A stretch of DNA of 64,000 nucleotides from assembly GCF_010983895.1 (NCBI RefSeq), contig NZ_CP048836.1, positions 558,001 through 622,000 of the forward strand, read 5' to 3'. Positions 16,711-25,130 of the stretch are shown in pieces. Within the stretch, counting starts at the first letter, position 1. Every line of letters begins with the position of its first letter. This DNA comes from Nitrogeniibacter mangrovi (GTDB lineage Bacteria; Pseudomonadota; Gammaproteobacteria; Burkholderiales; Rhodocyclaceae). The notes beneath the pieces are model-generated. The model had not been told where the DNA came from. It made no database searches and was given only the letters and a program-made list of their open reading frames with translations. The position numbers and the translations under genes were made by a program.

Positions 16711-17579
16711 GCCGTCTGTTCATCGCCTTGCTGTGGCTGCTGCACTGGCTGCCGCTGAGCGTGCTCTCGCGTATCGGCGAAGGCTTCGGGTTGCTGCTGT
16801 ATGCCCTGGTCGGACGTCGGCGCCGGATCGTCAAGACGAACCTGTCCAACTGCTTTCCGGACCTGGACGAAGATGGCCTGCATCGCCTCACGCGGGCGCA
16901 TTTCCGCATGCTCGGGCGCAGCTTTCTGGAGCGCGGTCTGCAATGGTGGGCGCCGCGCGAGCGCCTGGAGCGGCTCGTACACCTGCATGGGGCCGAGCAT
17001 GTGCGCCGCCTGCTCGACGAGGGCACGCCGGTGATTCTCATGGTGCCGCACTTCGTCGGCCTCGACATGGGCGGGCTGGCCATCTCCATGCACTTCGACG
17101 TGGTGAACATCTACGCGCGCCAGAGCAACAAGGTCATCGATCGCTGGCTCTACCATGGTCGATCGCGCTTCGGTCACCAGATCCTGCTGCCGCGCGACGA
17201 GAGCATCCGCTCCGTGGTGCGCGAGATGAAGGCCGGCCGGCCGTTCTTCTATCTGCCGGACATGGATCACGGGCGCAAGGACTCGGTGTTCGTGCCCTTC
17301 TTCGGCATCCAGGCCGCCACCATCACCGGGCTGCCGCGCTTCGCCCGCATGGCCAAGGCGAAGGTGGTGCCGGTGAGCTCGCGCTTCCTGCCCGGCGGGC
17401 AAGGCTACGAGATCACCCTGGGCGAGCCGTGGGCCGATTACCCGAGCGGGGATCTGGAGGCCGACGTGGCCTGCATGAACGCCCGGATCGAGGCCATGGT
17501 GCGCCCCATGCCCGAGCAGTACTACTGGGTGCACCGGCGCTTCAAGACGCGCCCGGAAGGGGAGCGGGGCTTTTACTGA
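16707..17579 (+). CDS. Second lipid A acyltransferase (LpxL/LpxM family)
   Basis: 290 residues. The N-terminal hydrophobic segment ([17 protein letters not shown]) and the catalytic block [12 protein letters not shown] (H-x4-D near residue 117) identify the LpxL/HtrB superfamily; [20 protein letters not shown] is the second conserved block. Start and previous stop overlap (ATGA), so the tandem pair is co-translated. One gene probably adds the laurate-type and the other the myristate-type secondary chain, but which does which is not evident. Tandem LpxL-like genes beside metK are common in Betaproteobacteria. Confidence 0.88.
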   Translation: MSRLFIALLWLLHWLPLSVLSRIGEGFGLLLYALVGRRRRIVKTNLSNCFPDLDEDGLHRLTRAHFRMLGRSFLERGLQWWAPRERLERLVHLHGAEHVRRLLDEGTPVILMVPHFVGLDMGGLAISMHFDVVNIYARQSNKVIDRWLYHGRSRFGHQILLPRDESIRSVVREMKAGRPFFYLPDMDHGRKDSVFVPFFGIQAATITGLPRFARMAKAKVVPVSSRFLPGGQGYEITLGEPWADYPSGDLEADVACMNARIEAMVRPMPEQYYWVHRRFKTRPEGERGFY

Positions 17580-17821
17580 GCCTCGTCCGCGCCGGCCTCT
17601 TCCTGCGCCGTGAGGCGGGCGATGACCAGCGGAAAGCCGGCGCTGCCGACGAGAGCGACGCCGGAGACGACGATCGCCAGGCCGGCGCCGCTGCTGCCCA
17701 GCAGGGGGTGCAGGCCGGTGCCGATACCGAGGAGCAGGGCCAAGCCGAACAGCAGGCAGGTCAGCCCCGACAGCCCCATGATCCAGGCCGACAGCGGCCA
17801 GCGGTAAGATCGAGTGCCCAT
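17573..17821 (-). CDS. Small membrane protein, hypothetical
   Basis: 82 residues with two long hydrophobic stretches ([20 protein letters not shown] and [20 protein letters not shown]), consistent with two transmembrane helices and a short acidic tail. Its stop overlaps the end of the convergent lipid A acyltransferase gene. An ATG 12 codons upstream (17857) keeps the frame and could be the start. I recognise no family. The strong amphiphilic pattern argues against a chance frame. Confidence 0.55.
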   Translation of the reverse strand: MGTRSYRWPLSAWIMGLSGLTCLLFGLALLLGIGTGLHPLLGSSGAGLAIVVSGVALVGSAGFPLVIARLTAQEEAGADEAQ

Positions 17822-17941
17822 GGCACGGATTCCGTGGAGGTGCGAAGGCGTCATTGTAGCGGGGCGGTGCGCCGGCAGTGGACGCACCGCAGTACCTGCG
17901 GGACAATCCCGCCATTCATGTACCACCAGAGCCTCGCTTCC

Positions 17942-18775
17942 ATGCGCCTTCCGTTTTCCAAGATGCACGGCCTGGGCAACGATTTCGTGGTCCTCGACGC
18001 CACCGCCGCGCCCATCGAGCTGACCGCCGAGCGGGTCCGCTTTCTCGCCGACCGCCATTTCGGCGTCGGCTGCGACCAGCTGCTCGTGGTCGAGCCGGCC
18101 TCGCGCCCGGACGTGGATTTCCGCTACCGCATCTTCAATGCGGACGGCGGCGAGGTGGAGCAGTGCGGCAACGGTGCGCGCTGCTTCGTGCGTTTCGTGC
18201 ACGACAAGGGGCTCACCGACAAGACCGCGATCCGGGTCGAGACCCGTTCCGGCATCATCGAACCGCGCCTCGAGGCCGACGGCTCGGTGACCGTCGACAT
18301 GGGCGTGCCCGAGCTGGAGCCGGCGCGCATCCCCTTCGACTCCGGTTCCGACGCCGTGGTGCAGCCGCTGCAGGTGGGTGACACCATGGTGCCCATCACC
18401 GCGGTGAGCATGGGCAATCCGCATGCGGTGCAGGTGGTGGCCGACGTGGACGCGGCGCCGGTGGCGACCCAGGGGCCGGCCATCGAGTCCCATCCGCGCT
18501 TCCCGGCGCGGGTCAATGCCGGCTTCATGGAAGTGGTCGACGCCCACACCATCCGCCTGCGGGTGTACGAGCGCGGCGCCGGCGAGACGCTGGCCTGCGG
18601 CACCGGCGCCTGTGCCGCCGTGGTGGCGGGCGTCCTGCGCGGCCTGCTGGAGAGCCCGGTGCGGGTGCACACCCGCGGGGGCGAGCTGAGCATCGCCTGG
18701 CAGGGGCGGGGCACGCCGGTCATGATGACCGGGCCCGCGGTGCGGGTCTTCGACGCCGAGATCGAACTGGACTGA
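17942..18775 (+). CDS. dapF: Diaminopimelate epimerase
   Basis: 277 residues. The two active-site cysteines are present in [16 protein letters not shown] (near residue 75) and [10 protein letters not shown] (near residue 220). DapF converts LL- to meso-diaminopimelate for lysine and peptidoglycan synthesis. The ATG at 17942 gives the usual [17 protein letters not shown] opening. It leads a dapF-DUF484-xerC cluster, an arrangement widely conserved in proteobacteria. Confidence 0.96.
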   Translation: MRLPFSKMHGLGNDFVVLDATAAPIELTAERVRFLADRHFGVGCDQLLVVEPASRPDVDFRYRIFNADGGEVEQCGNGARCFVRFVHDKGLTDKTAIRVETRSGIIEPRLEADGSVTVDMGVPELEPARIPFDSGSDAVVQPLQVGDTMVPITAVSMGNPHAVQVVADVDAAPVATQGPAIESHPRFPARVNAGFMEVVDAHTIRLRVYERGAGETLACGTGACAAVVAGVLRGLLESPVRVHTRGGELSIAWQGRGTPVMMTGPAVRVFDAEIELD

Positions 18776-18813
18776 ACCCAAGCGCCGGCAGGCGACAGGA
18801 GCAAACGCAAGCA

Positions 18814-19464
18814 ATGAACACCGACGACGTTGTCCGATTCCTGCACGAGAATCCCGACTTTTTCGAAGAAAACGCCGAGGTGCTCGGTGCGCTCAACGCG
18901 GTCCATCCGCAGCGCGGCGACGCCATCTCGCTCACCGAGCGCCAGCTCCATGCGCTGCGCGAGAAGATCCGCCAGCTCGAGGGCAAGCTCGCCGAGCTGA
19001 TCCGCTTCGGCGAGGAGAACGACGAGATCAGCGAAAAGGTGCACCGCATGGTGCTCTCGCTGCTCGATTCGGAAAACTTCGAGGCGGCGCGTGAGGCGGT
19101 GTTCACCCACCTGCGCGAGGACTTCGCCGTCCCCCATGTGGCCATGCGCATCTGGAACAGCGTGCTCCAGCGCGAGACCATCGAGTTCGCGCCGGTGTCC
19201 GAGGACGTGCGCTTCTACGCCGGCGACCTCAAGCATCCCTACTGCGGCGCGCCCGGCAATCTGGAGATCATCGACTGGTTCGGCGAGGCCGCGCCGCATG
19301 TGCGCTCGGTGGCGCTGGTGCCGCTGATGCGCGACGGCCGCGCCTTCGGCATGCTGGCCATGGGCAGCGAGGACGCCGAGCGTTTCTATGCGGAAATGGG
19401 CACCCTCTACGTGACCCGCATCGGCGACATGGTCAGCGCCGTCATGCGCAGCCATCTGGGGTAA
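18814..19464 (+). CDS. DUF484 family protein
   Basis: 216 residues. The N-terminus (DDVVRFLHENPDFFEENAEVL) and coiled-coil (residues about 30-70) followed by a GAF-like domain define DUF484, a conserved protein of unknown function. It lies 38 bases after dapF and 5 bases before xerC, the conserved dapF-DUF484-xerC order also seen in Pseudomonas and E. coli relatives, which has prompted suggestions of a link to cell division or chromosome dimer resolution. Confidence 0.9.
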   Translation: MNTDDVVRFLHENPDFFEENAEVLGALNAVHPQRGDAISLTERQLHALREKIRQLEGKLAELIRFGEENDEISEKVHRMVLSLLDSENFEAAREAVFTHLREDFAVPHVAMRIWNSVLQRETIEFAPVSEDVRFYAGDLKHPYCGAPGNLEIIDWFGEAAPHVRSVALVPLMRDGRAFGMLAMGSEDAERFYAEMGTLYVTRIGDMVSAVMRSHLG

Positions 19465-19469
19465 GCCAC

Positions 19470-20378
19470 GTGGCCGAGGGCCTTCCGCCCGGCTTCGAGG
19501 CGCAGATCGCCGCCTATCTCGACTATCTGCGTGCCCAGCGTCGCGCCAGCGCGCACACGCTGAGCAACTACCGCCGCGATCTGAACCGGTTGGTCGAGCT
19601 GGCCGGCGGTCGCGGGCCGGAGACGGTCACCACGGCCCAGATCCGGGGCTTCGCCGGCCGCCTCCATGCCGGCGGGCTCGCACCGCGTTCGGTGGCGCGG
19701 GCGCTGTCGGCATGGCGCGGCTTCTTCCGCTGGCGGGTGCGCCAGCACGGCGCCGCGCTCAACCCGGTCGAAGGCATCCGCCCGCCCAAGGCGGCGCGGC
19801 CCCTGCCCAAGAGCCTGGGGCCCGACGCGGTCGGTGCCCTGCTGGACGCCCCGGTCGAGAACGATCTCGACGTGCGCGACCGCGCCATGTTCGAGCTGCT
19901 GTACTCCTCCGGCCTGCGTCTGGCCGAACTGCTCGCGCTCGATCTCGATGCCCGCCTCGATCTGGCGGCGGGCGAGGCCACCGTGACCGGCAAGCGCGGC
20001 AAGACCCGGATCGTGCCCATCGGCCGCGCCGCGCTCGAGGCCCTGGCGGCATGGCTGCCGCTGCGCGCCACCCTGGTGGCGGCCGACGAGCCCGCGCTGT
20101 TCGTCACCCGCACCGGCACGCGCCTGTCGCAGGGCGCGGTGCGCAGCCGGCTCGACCGCTGGGTGCTGCGCCACGGCGGGGGCACGCATGTCCATCCCCA
20201 CATGCTGCGCCACAGCTTCGCCAGTCATGTGCTGCAGTCCAGCGGCGATCTGCGTGCGGTGCAGGAGATGCTCGGCCACGCCAGCATCCAGAGCACCCAG
20301 GTCTACACCCACCTGGACTTCCAGCATCTGGCCAAGGTGTACGACCAGGCCCATCCGCGCGCCAAGAAGCGCTCCTGA
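19470..20378 (+). CDS. xerC: Tyrosine recombinase XerC
   Basis: 302 residues from the GTG at 19470. An N-terminal SAM-like core-binding domain precedes the catalytic domain with the Arg (SSGLRLAELLALD), the Lys (TGKRGKTR), HMLRHSFASHVL, LGHASIQSTQVYTH and the nucleophilic Tyr near residue 282. With XerD it resolves chromosome dimers at dif. Genes dapF, DUF484 and xerC form one unit. No dif-like site was found in this window. Confidence 0.93.
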   Translation: MAEGLPPGFEAQIAAYLDYLRAQRRASAHTLSNYRRDLNRLVELAGGRGPETVTTAQIRGFAGRLHAGGLAPRSVARALSAWRGFFRWRVRQHGAALNPVEGIRPPKAARPLPKSLGPDAVGALLDAPVENDLDVRDRAMFELLYSSGLRLAELLALDLDARLDLAAGEATVTGKRGKTRIVPIGRAALEALAAWLPLRATLVAADEPALFVTRTGTRLSQGAVRSRLDRWVLRHGGGTHVHPHMLRHSFASHVLQSSGDLRAVQEMLGHASIQSTQVYTHLDFQHLAKVYDQAHPRAKKRS

Positions 20379-20387
20379 GCGCCGGCC

Positions 20388-20912
20388 TCAGCGCCGGGGC
20401 GGCGGCGCCATGCGCGGGGCGTGCTGCCCCATGAGGGTGAAGAAGCGGGTGTAGAAGGCCGGATCGGTGACCGTCTGGGCGCCCACCTTGACCAGCGACT
20501 CCTTGCTCGAGCCCCAGGGCAGGGAGATGGAGCCGATGCGCGAGACGCTCAGCCCGGCCGAATCGGACTTCTCCTTGAGCGCGTATTCGGTCTCCACGGC
20601 GTTGGCGTAGGCGACGCTGCCGTGCGCGATCGGGGCGCACACCACGGTCACGTCGAGCACCACGTGTTCGTCCTCGTCGGGCTGGAACGCCTTGCTGCCG
20701 CTGATCGAAGTCTCGTCCGTACTCGACACCGCGTAGCCCTGGCTGAGCAGGGTGCGCCGGGCCGCTTCGCAGGTGGCCGCCGGGTCGGTGGTGAAGCGCG
20801 CCTCAAAGGGCGAATTCTCCCGGAAGCTTTCCTGGCGGTACATGGCGCTGCTGCAGGCGCCGAGCCCGAGCAGGGCGGCCAGTGCGACGGCGGTCATCAG
20901 GCGGCGTGGCAT
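20388..20912 (-). CDS. DUF2242 family lipoprotein
   Basis: 174 residues. A lipobox (LLGLGAC) near residue 19 marks a lipid-anchored protein; the rest matches the DUF2242 pattern (ENSPFEARFTTDPAATCEAARRTLLSQGYAV, then DEDEHVVLDVTVVCAP). It is convergent with xerC. Function unknown. An in-frame ATG at 20939 would add nine residues before the signal peptide; I prefer 20912 (MPRRLMTAVALAAL) because the hydrophobic core then begins near the N-terminus. Confidence 0.8.
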   Translation of the reverse strand: MPRRLMTAVALAALLGLGACSSAMYRQESFRENSPFEARFTTDPAATCEAARRTLLSQGYAVSSTDETSISGSKAFQPDEDEHVVLDVTVVCAPIAHGSVAYANAVETEYALKEKSDSAGLSVSRIGSISLPWGSSKESLVKVGAQTVTDPAFYTRFFTLMGQHAPRMAPPPRR

Positions 20913-21023
20913 GACAGGGCTCCCGAACCCCTTGTTCACGGTTCAAGCATAGGCCTGTCGCAGGCTTGGCGACAATGGCGCGGGCGGCGTAAACTCGCGG
21001 CTTTTGCGCAAGGTCAAGCCTTC

Positions 21024-22211
21024 ATGGCCCAGCTCATCCTCAAGCCCGGCAAGGAACGCGCGCTGTTGCGCCGGCATCCGTGGATCTACGACTCGGCCGT
21101 GGCCCGGCTCGAGGGCCGCGCGCGCGCCGGCGACACGGTCGCCGTGCTCACCGACGGCGGCAAGGCGCTCGGCAAGGCCGCCTGGTCTCCCGACTCGAAG
21201 ATCCGCGCGCGCATGTGGAGCTTCGACCCCGAGGCGGTCATCGATCACGCCTTCTTCAAGCGCGCGGTGGCGGCCGCGGTGGCCCGGCGCGCGACGCATC
21301 CGTGGCTGGCGAAGCAGGATGGCGTGCGCCTCATCCATGGCGAATCGGACGGCCTGCCCGGGGTGGTGGTGGATCGCTTCGGCGCGGTGGTGGTGATGCA
21401 GCTGACCAGCGCCGGCGCCGACAAGTGGCGCGCGGCCATCGTCGATGCGCTGGTGCAGGCCACCGGCTGTGCCGCGGTGTACGAGCGCTCCGACTCCGAT
21501 GTGCGCGGTCGCGAGGGGCTCGAGCCGGTCACCGGCTGTGTCCATGGCGAGTTGCCCGACACCCTCACCATCGAGGAACACGGCATCCGCATGGAGGTGG
21601 ACGTGGTCGGCGGCCACAAGACCGGCTTCTACCTCGACCAGCGTGACAACCGCCGCCTTACCCGCGACCTGGCGGCGGGGCGCCGGGTGCTCAACTGCTT
21701 CTGCTACACCGGCGGCTTCAGCCTCCAGGCGCTGGCCGGCGGGGCCGCCTCGGTGCTGTCCATCGATTCTTCCGCCCCGGCGCTGGCCACCGCGGCGCGC
21801 AATCTGGCGCTCAACCCGGCGCTGCCGGCCGAGCGGGCCGCCTGGCAGGAGGCCGATGTGTTCGCCGCCCTGCGCCAGCTGCGCGACGCCGGCGAGCGCT
21901 TCGACCTGATCATCCTCGATCCGCCCAAGTTCGCCCCCTCGGCCGCCCATGCCGAACGGGCCGCGCGCGCCTACAAGGACATCAACCTGCTCGGCTTCCG
22001 CCTGCTCGACCCGGGCGGAATGCTCATGACCTACTCGTGCTCGGGCGGGATCGGCGTGGAGTTGTTCCACAAGATCATCGCCGGCGCGGCGGCCGATGCC
22101 GGCGTCGATGCGCGCATCCTCCATCGGCTCGCCGCGGCGCCGGATCATCCGGTCGGCCTGGCGGTGCCGGAGGGCGAGTATCTCAAGGGGCTGGCCTGCC
22201 AGGTCGGGTGA
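21024..22211 (+). CDS. rlmI: 23S rRNA m5C1962 methyltransferase (class I SAM-dependent)
   Basis: 395 residues. A PUA-like RNA-binding N-terminus (LILKPGKERALLRRHPWIYDSAV) is followed by the methyltransferase domain: VLNCFCYTGGFSLQAL (SAM motif I near residue 225), then ILDPPKFAPS near residue 300 and a Cys-containing SCSGGIG motif, as in RlmI (YccW), which methylates C1962 of 23S rRNA. The ATG at 21024 gives the standard start. It stands alone. Confidence 0.92.
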   Translation: MAQLILKPGKERALLRRHPWIYDSAVARLEGRARAGDTVAVLTDGGKALGKAAWSPDSKIRARMWSFDPEAVIDHAFFKRAVAAAVARRATHPWLAKQDGVRLIHGESDGLPGVVVDRFGAVVVMQLTSAGADKWRAAIVDALVQATGCAAVYERSDSDVRGREGLEPVTGCVHGELPDTLTIEEHGIRMEVDVVGGHKTGFYLDQRDNRRLTRDLAAGRRVLNCFCYTGGFSLQALAGGAASVLSIDSSAPALATAARNLALNPALPAERAAWQEADVFAALRQLRDAGERFDLIILDPPKFAPSAAHAERAARAYKDINLLGFRLLDPGGMLMTYSCSGGIGVELFHKIIAGAAADAGVDARILHRLAAAPDHPVGLAVPEGEYLKGLACQVG

Positions 22212-22325
22212 GCCCGGCCGGGCGCGCCGGCGGAATTGTCCTGCCTCAAGGCGTGCCCCGAGGGGGGTCTCTATCGTGCGCACACCGGGTCGCGTCGACC
22301 CGGATTCCCGATGGAGAGACAACAC

Positions 22326-22664
22326 ATGGACGGACTTTCCCTGCTCAACGAGCGCGTGTTCGGCTTTGACGCCCGCGGCGTCGCCAAGCGCTTTCGCCAT
22401 GCCTCGATCTTCGGTGCGCTCGAGTCGCTCACCGACGGCGAGACCATGCGCTTCGTGAACGACCACGACCCGCTGCCGCTGCTCGACCAGATCCGCGCCC
22501 GCTACGGCAATCAGGTCGGCATCCAGTACCAGGCGCGCGAGGCCGGCAACATCGTCATCGATTTCACCATCCAGCTGGCCGCGGCAGCCGAGCCCGCCGC
22601 CGAGGCCGCACCGGCCGGCGGCTGTGGCGGTGGCGGTGGTGGCTGCGGCTGCTCGGGCGGCTGA
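22326..22664 (+). CDS. DUF2249 domain protein with Gly/Cys-rich tail
   Basis: 112 residues. Residues 1-80 fit the DUF2249 family (ARGVAKRFRHASIFGALESL, FVNDHDPLPLLDQI), a TusA-like fold often encoded beside hemerythrin, nitrite or NO-stress genes. The last 18 residues are an unusual Gly/Cys-rich tail (GGCGGGGGGCGCSGG) that could hold a metal or redox centre. A GGAGAG site lies 8 bases before the ATG. No neighbour points to a pathway. Confidence 0.8.
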   Translation: MDGLSLLNERVFGFDARGVAKRFRHASIFGALESLTDGETMRFVNDHDPLPLLDQIRARYGNQVGIQYQAREAGNIVIDFTIQLAAAAEPAAEAAPAGGCGGGGGGCGCSGG

Positions 22665-22779
22665 CGGCTTCGGCATTTACGCCTCTTTACATCTGCCCAA
22701 CCGCGCTTAACCTTTTCGCGTCGCACACTGTCCTCAACGGTGCGGGTCTGCGCCCGCCCGTCGTGAAGAGGAGAGTGGC

Positions 22780-23340
22780 ATGTCGGTGTTCGCACAATGC
22801 TGTGGTCCGGCACGACTCGTCGCGGGGCTCTGCGTCGCCATCCTGAGCGGGTGTGCGACGCCGCGTACCTCGCCGCCGAGCGTGCCTGCGGCGGCCCAGG
22901 CGCCGGCCGTGATCGCCTATCCGGCGCGCGGCCAGAGCGACCGGCGGGCGCGGCAGGACCGCTACGAGTGCCACCTGTGGGCCGTGCAGGAAAGCGGCTA
23001 TGACCCCGCCACCGCGACGGCCTCCGCCCGACCGGCGCCACGGGTCATCGCCGAACCGCCGCCGGGCACCGGCACGGTCACCGGCGCGGTGGCCGGGGCC
23101 GTGATCGGCGCGGCGGTCGCCAACCCCCACCACACCGGTGACGGGGCGGCCGTGGGCGCGGTCGTCGGTGCCCTCGCCGGTGCGGGCGCGGACGCCTCGC
23201 GCCAGGCTCGGGCCGACGCGATCCAGGCCGAATACGATGCCCGGGCGGCGCGCAGCGCGGCGACCGAGGACCGGCGTGCAGAGGCCTACCGGCGTGCGAT
23301 CTCCGCTTGTCTGGATGCCCGCGGCTACCGCGTGCGCTGA
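22780..23340 (+). CDS. Lipoprotein with glycine-zipper region
   Basis: 186 residues. A lipobox (AILSGC near residue 25) precedes two conserved halves around a central Gly/Ala-rich segment (GAVAGAVIGAAVANP...GAVVGALAGAGAD), which resembles glycine-zipper outer-membrane lipoproteins such as the 17-kDa antigen. N-terminal YPARGQS...DRYECHLWAV...SGYDP and C-terminal RRAISACLDARGYRVR recur in the next gene, so the two are paralogous at their ends. Function unknown; envelope stress or membrane integrity is plausible. Confidence 0.75.
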   Translation: MSVFAQCCGPARLVAGLCVAILSGCATPRTSPPSVPAAAQAPAVIAYPARGQSDRRARQDRYECHLWAVQESGYDPATATASARPAPRVIAEPPPGTGTVTGAVAGAVIGAAVANPHHTGDGAAVGAVVGALAGAGADASRQARADAIQAEYDARAARSAATEDRRAEAYRRAISACLDARGYRVR

Positions 23341-23355
23341 TCATTGGAGGCGATC

Positions 23356-24021
23356 ATGAAAAGTGTTCTTCGTCGGCTGGCCGCCCTGGCCGCCCTGCTG
23401 ATGGCCGCGGCGAGCGCAGTGCCCGCGCTGGCCGATCCCCCCGACCGGCGCCATGAACGCGATCGCCCCTCTACCCGCCATGACGACCGCGCGCGCGACG
23501 CCTACCGCTATCCCTACCGGGGCGCGGTGGTCCCGCGGATCCCGCCCGGACACCGGGTCTATACCTACCGCGGCCATCCCTATCACTATCACGACGGTAT
23601 CTGGTACCGGCCCTTCGGCAGCCGCTTCATGGTCGTGCTGCCGCCGGTCGGGCTGGTGGTGCCCATCCTCCCCTCGGGGGCGGTGGTGCTGACCATCGGT
23701 GGCATCCCCTACTACCGCTACGGCGACGTCTATTACGTGCATGAGCACGACGGCTACCGGGTGGTCGATCCCCCCGAGAGCGCCACGTCGGCGCCGGCCG
23801 CTGGCTCGGACGAACTGTTCGTCTATCCGCGCAACGGGCAGAGCGGCAAGACCCAGGCCACCGACCGCTTCGAGTGCCATGAATGGGCCTCGGGCCAGAC
23901 CGGCTACGATCCGACCCTCAGCGGCGGCGGGGTGGGCGAGGACGCGCGCAGCGCGCGCCGGGCCGACTACCTGCGCGCCATGACCGCCTGTCTGGAGGGG
24001 CGCGGCTACAGCGTCCGCTGA
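23356..24021 (+). CDS. Exported DUF6515-like protein, paralogue of the preceding lipoprotein
   Basis: 221 residues from the ATG at 23356 (GGAGG lies 7 bases upstream). A signal peptide (cleaved near VPALA/DPP) is followed by a Tyr/His/Gly/Pro-rich region (YHYHDGIWYRPFGSR, YYRYGDVYYVHEHDGY) as in DUF6515-type periplasmic proteins. The C-terminal part YPRNGQSGKTQATDRFECHEW...TGYDP and CLEGRGYSVR repeats the motif of the preceding gene. The two genes are 15 bases apart and likely form one unit. Confidence 0.75.
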   Translation: MKSVLRRLAALAALLMAAASAVPALADPPDRRHERDRPSTRHDDRARDAYRYPYRGAVVPRIPPGHRVYTYRGHPYHYHDGIWYRPFGSRFMVVLPPVGLVVPILPSGAVVLTIGGIPYYRYGDVYYVHEHDGYRVVDPPESATSAPAAGSDELFVYPRNGQSGKTQATDRFECHEWASGQTGYDPTLSGGGVGEDARSARRADYLRAMTACLEGRGYSVR

Positions 24022-24031
24022 GCGTGTGCGC

Positions 24032-25036
24032 TCAGACCGCGTCCTCGGGCTCGGTGCGCCTCGGCACGAGCTCGCGCCCGTCGTCCTGCACCGCGTAGAA
24101 CAGGCAGTCCGAGCGGGCGATGCCGGGGTGGGTGGTGATCATGAACAGCTTCAGCGGCCGGCGGGTGCGCAACTCGCCGCCGACCAGGCAGAGCAGATCC
24201 TCGAGCACGCAGGTGTGCGCCGTGTTGCGCGCCACGAACAGATCGCGCAGGCCCGCGCCGCGCACCCAGCCCAGATGCGTGCCGGCCGGGGTGATGCCGA
24301 AGTTCAGATGCTCGATGTCCGCGCGCAGGGTGAGGGGCACGTCGGTGCGCGGCGCCCGATCGTAGGCCAGCGTGCACGCCTCGGTCAGTTCCAGGCGCAC
24401 CGGGTTGTGCATCACCTCGATGGCGCCGGGGTCGGGTATGTCCGCCCACAGCTCGTCGCGGGTGAAGAAGTGGTCGATGCCCGCCCAGGCGACCGTGTGG
24501 GCGGCGTCGTCGAGCCGGCCGCCACACTCGATGGTCACGGTAGGGACGAGGTGTTCGCTGATCTCCATGAGCGCGCCGAGGCGCAGGTCGGTGTGCACCA
24601 GGCGGCGGGTGAACAGCGACGCCAGCGTCCGGTGGCGCTCATCGGCGCTGATGGAGACGGCGAAGGAGGGGCCCGCCCCCGAGGTGTTGTGCACGTCCAC
24701 CACCGCTTCCGGCGCCACCGATCCGATCACTTCGAGCAGGCGTCGGGCCAGATGGCCGGGCGGGTCGATGTCGAAGGGCGGGCGGAAGCAGCGGTTCAGG
24801 TCGCGCGCGCCGGGCACCGTCCGATGGGAGAAGCGCGGCGCCAGCTGCGCCGCCGCCACCGAGGCGATCAGGCACACCACGTGGGTGGCCGGGCGCTTGC
24901 CCTCGCGCAGCCAGCGATGCAGGGCGATGAAACCGGACGGTTCGTTGCCGTGCAGCAGGGTCACCAGCACCCGGGTGCGTCGGGGATCGGCGCCGGCGAG
25001 GGTGATGCACAGCGGCTGGTCGAGGCGTTCGAGCAA
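24032..25036 (-). CDS. Succinylglutamate desuccinylase/aspartoacylase (AstE/AspA) family hydrolase
   Basis: About 335 residues. Zinc-peptidase motifs of the AstE/AspA family are visible: LHGNEPSG (His and Glu zinc ligands), ARDLNRCF and VDVHNTSG. The start is doubtful. No in-frame ATG is present; the coding pattern continues upstream to about 25110, into the gap after the ligase gene, and TTG at 25036 is only one option. It follows the ligase-type gene by about 95 bases, so the two may act on related amide or peptide substrates; the true substrate is unknown. Confidence 0.75.
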   Translation of the reverse strand: MLERLDQPLCITLAGADPRRTRVLVTLLHGNEPSGFIALHRWLREGKRPATHVVCLIASVAAAQLAPRFSHRTVPGARDLNRCFRPPFDIDPPGHLARRLLEVIGSVAPEAVVDVHNTSGAGPSFAVSISADERHRTLASLFTRRLVHTDLRLGALMEISEHLVPTVTIECGGRLDDAAHTVAWAGIDHFFTRDELWADIPDPGAIEVMHNPVRLELTEACTLAYDRAPRTDVPLTLRADIEHLNFGITPAGTHLGWVRGAGLRDLFVARNTAHTCVLEDLLCLVGGELRTRRPLKLFMITTHPGIARSDCLFYAVQDDGRELVPRRTEPEDAV

Positions 25037-25130
25037 GGCCTCGGGGGTCGCCCCCAGTGCTTCCGGCGCCGGATCGGCCAGATGGCGGAAGCCGGCAAAG
25101 GGGGGGAGAGGGGTTCGGGGGGCATGCGTG

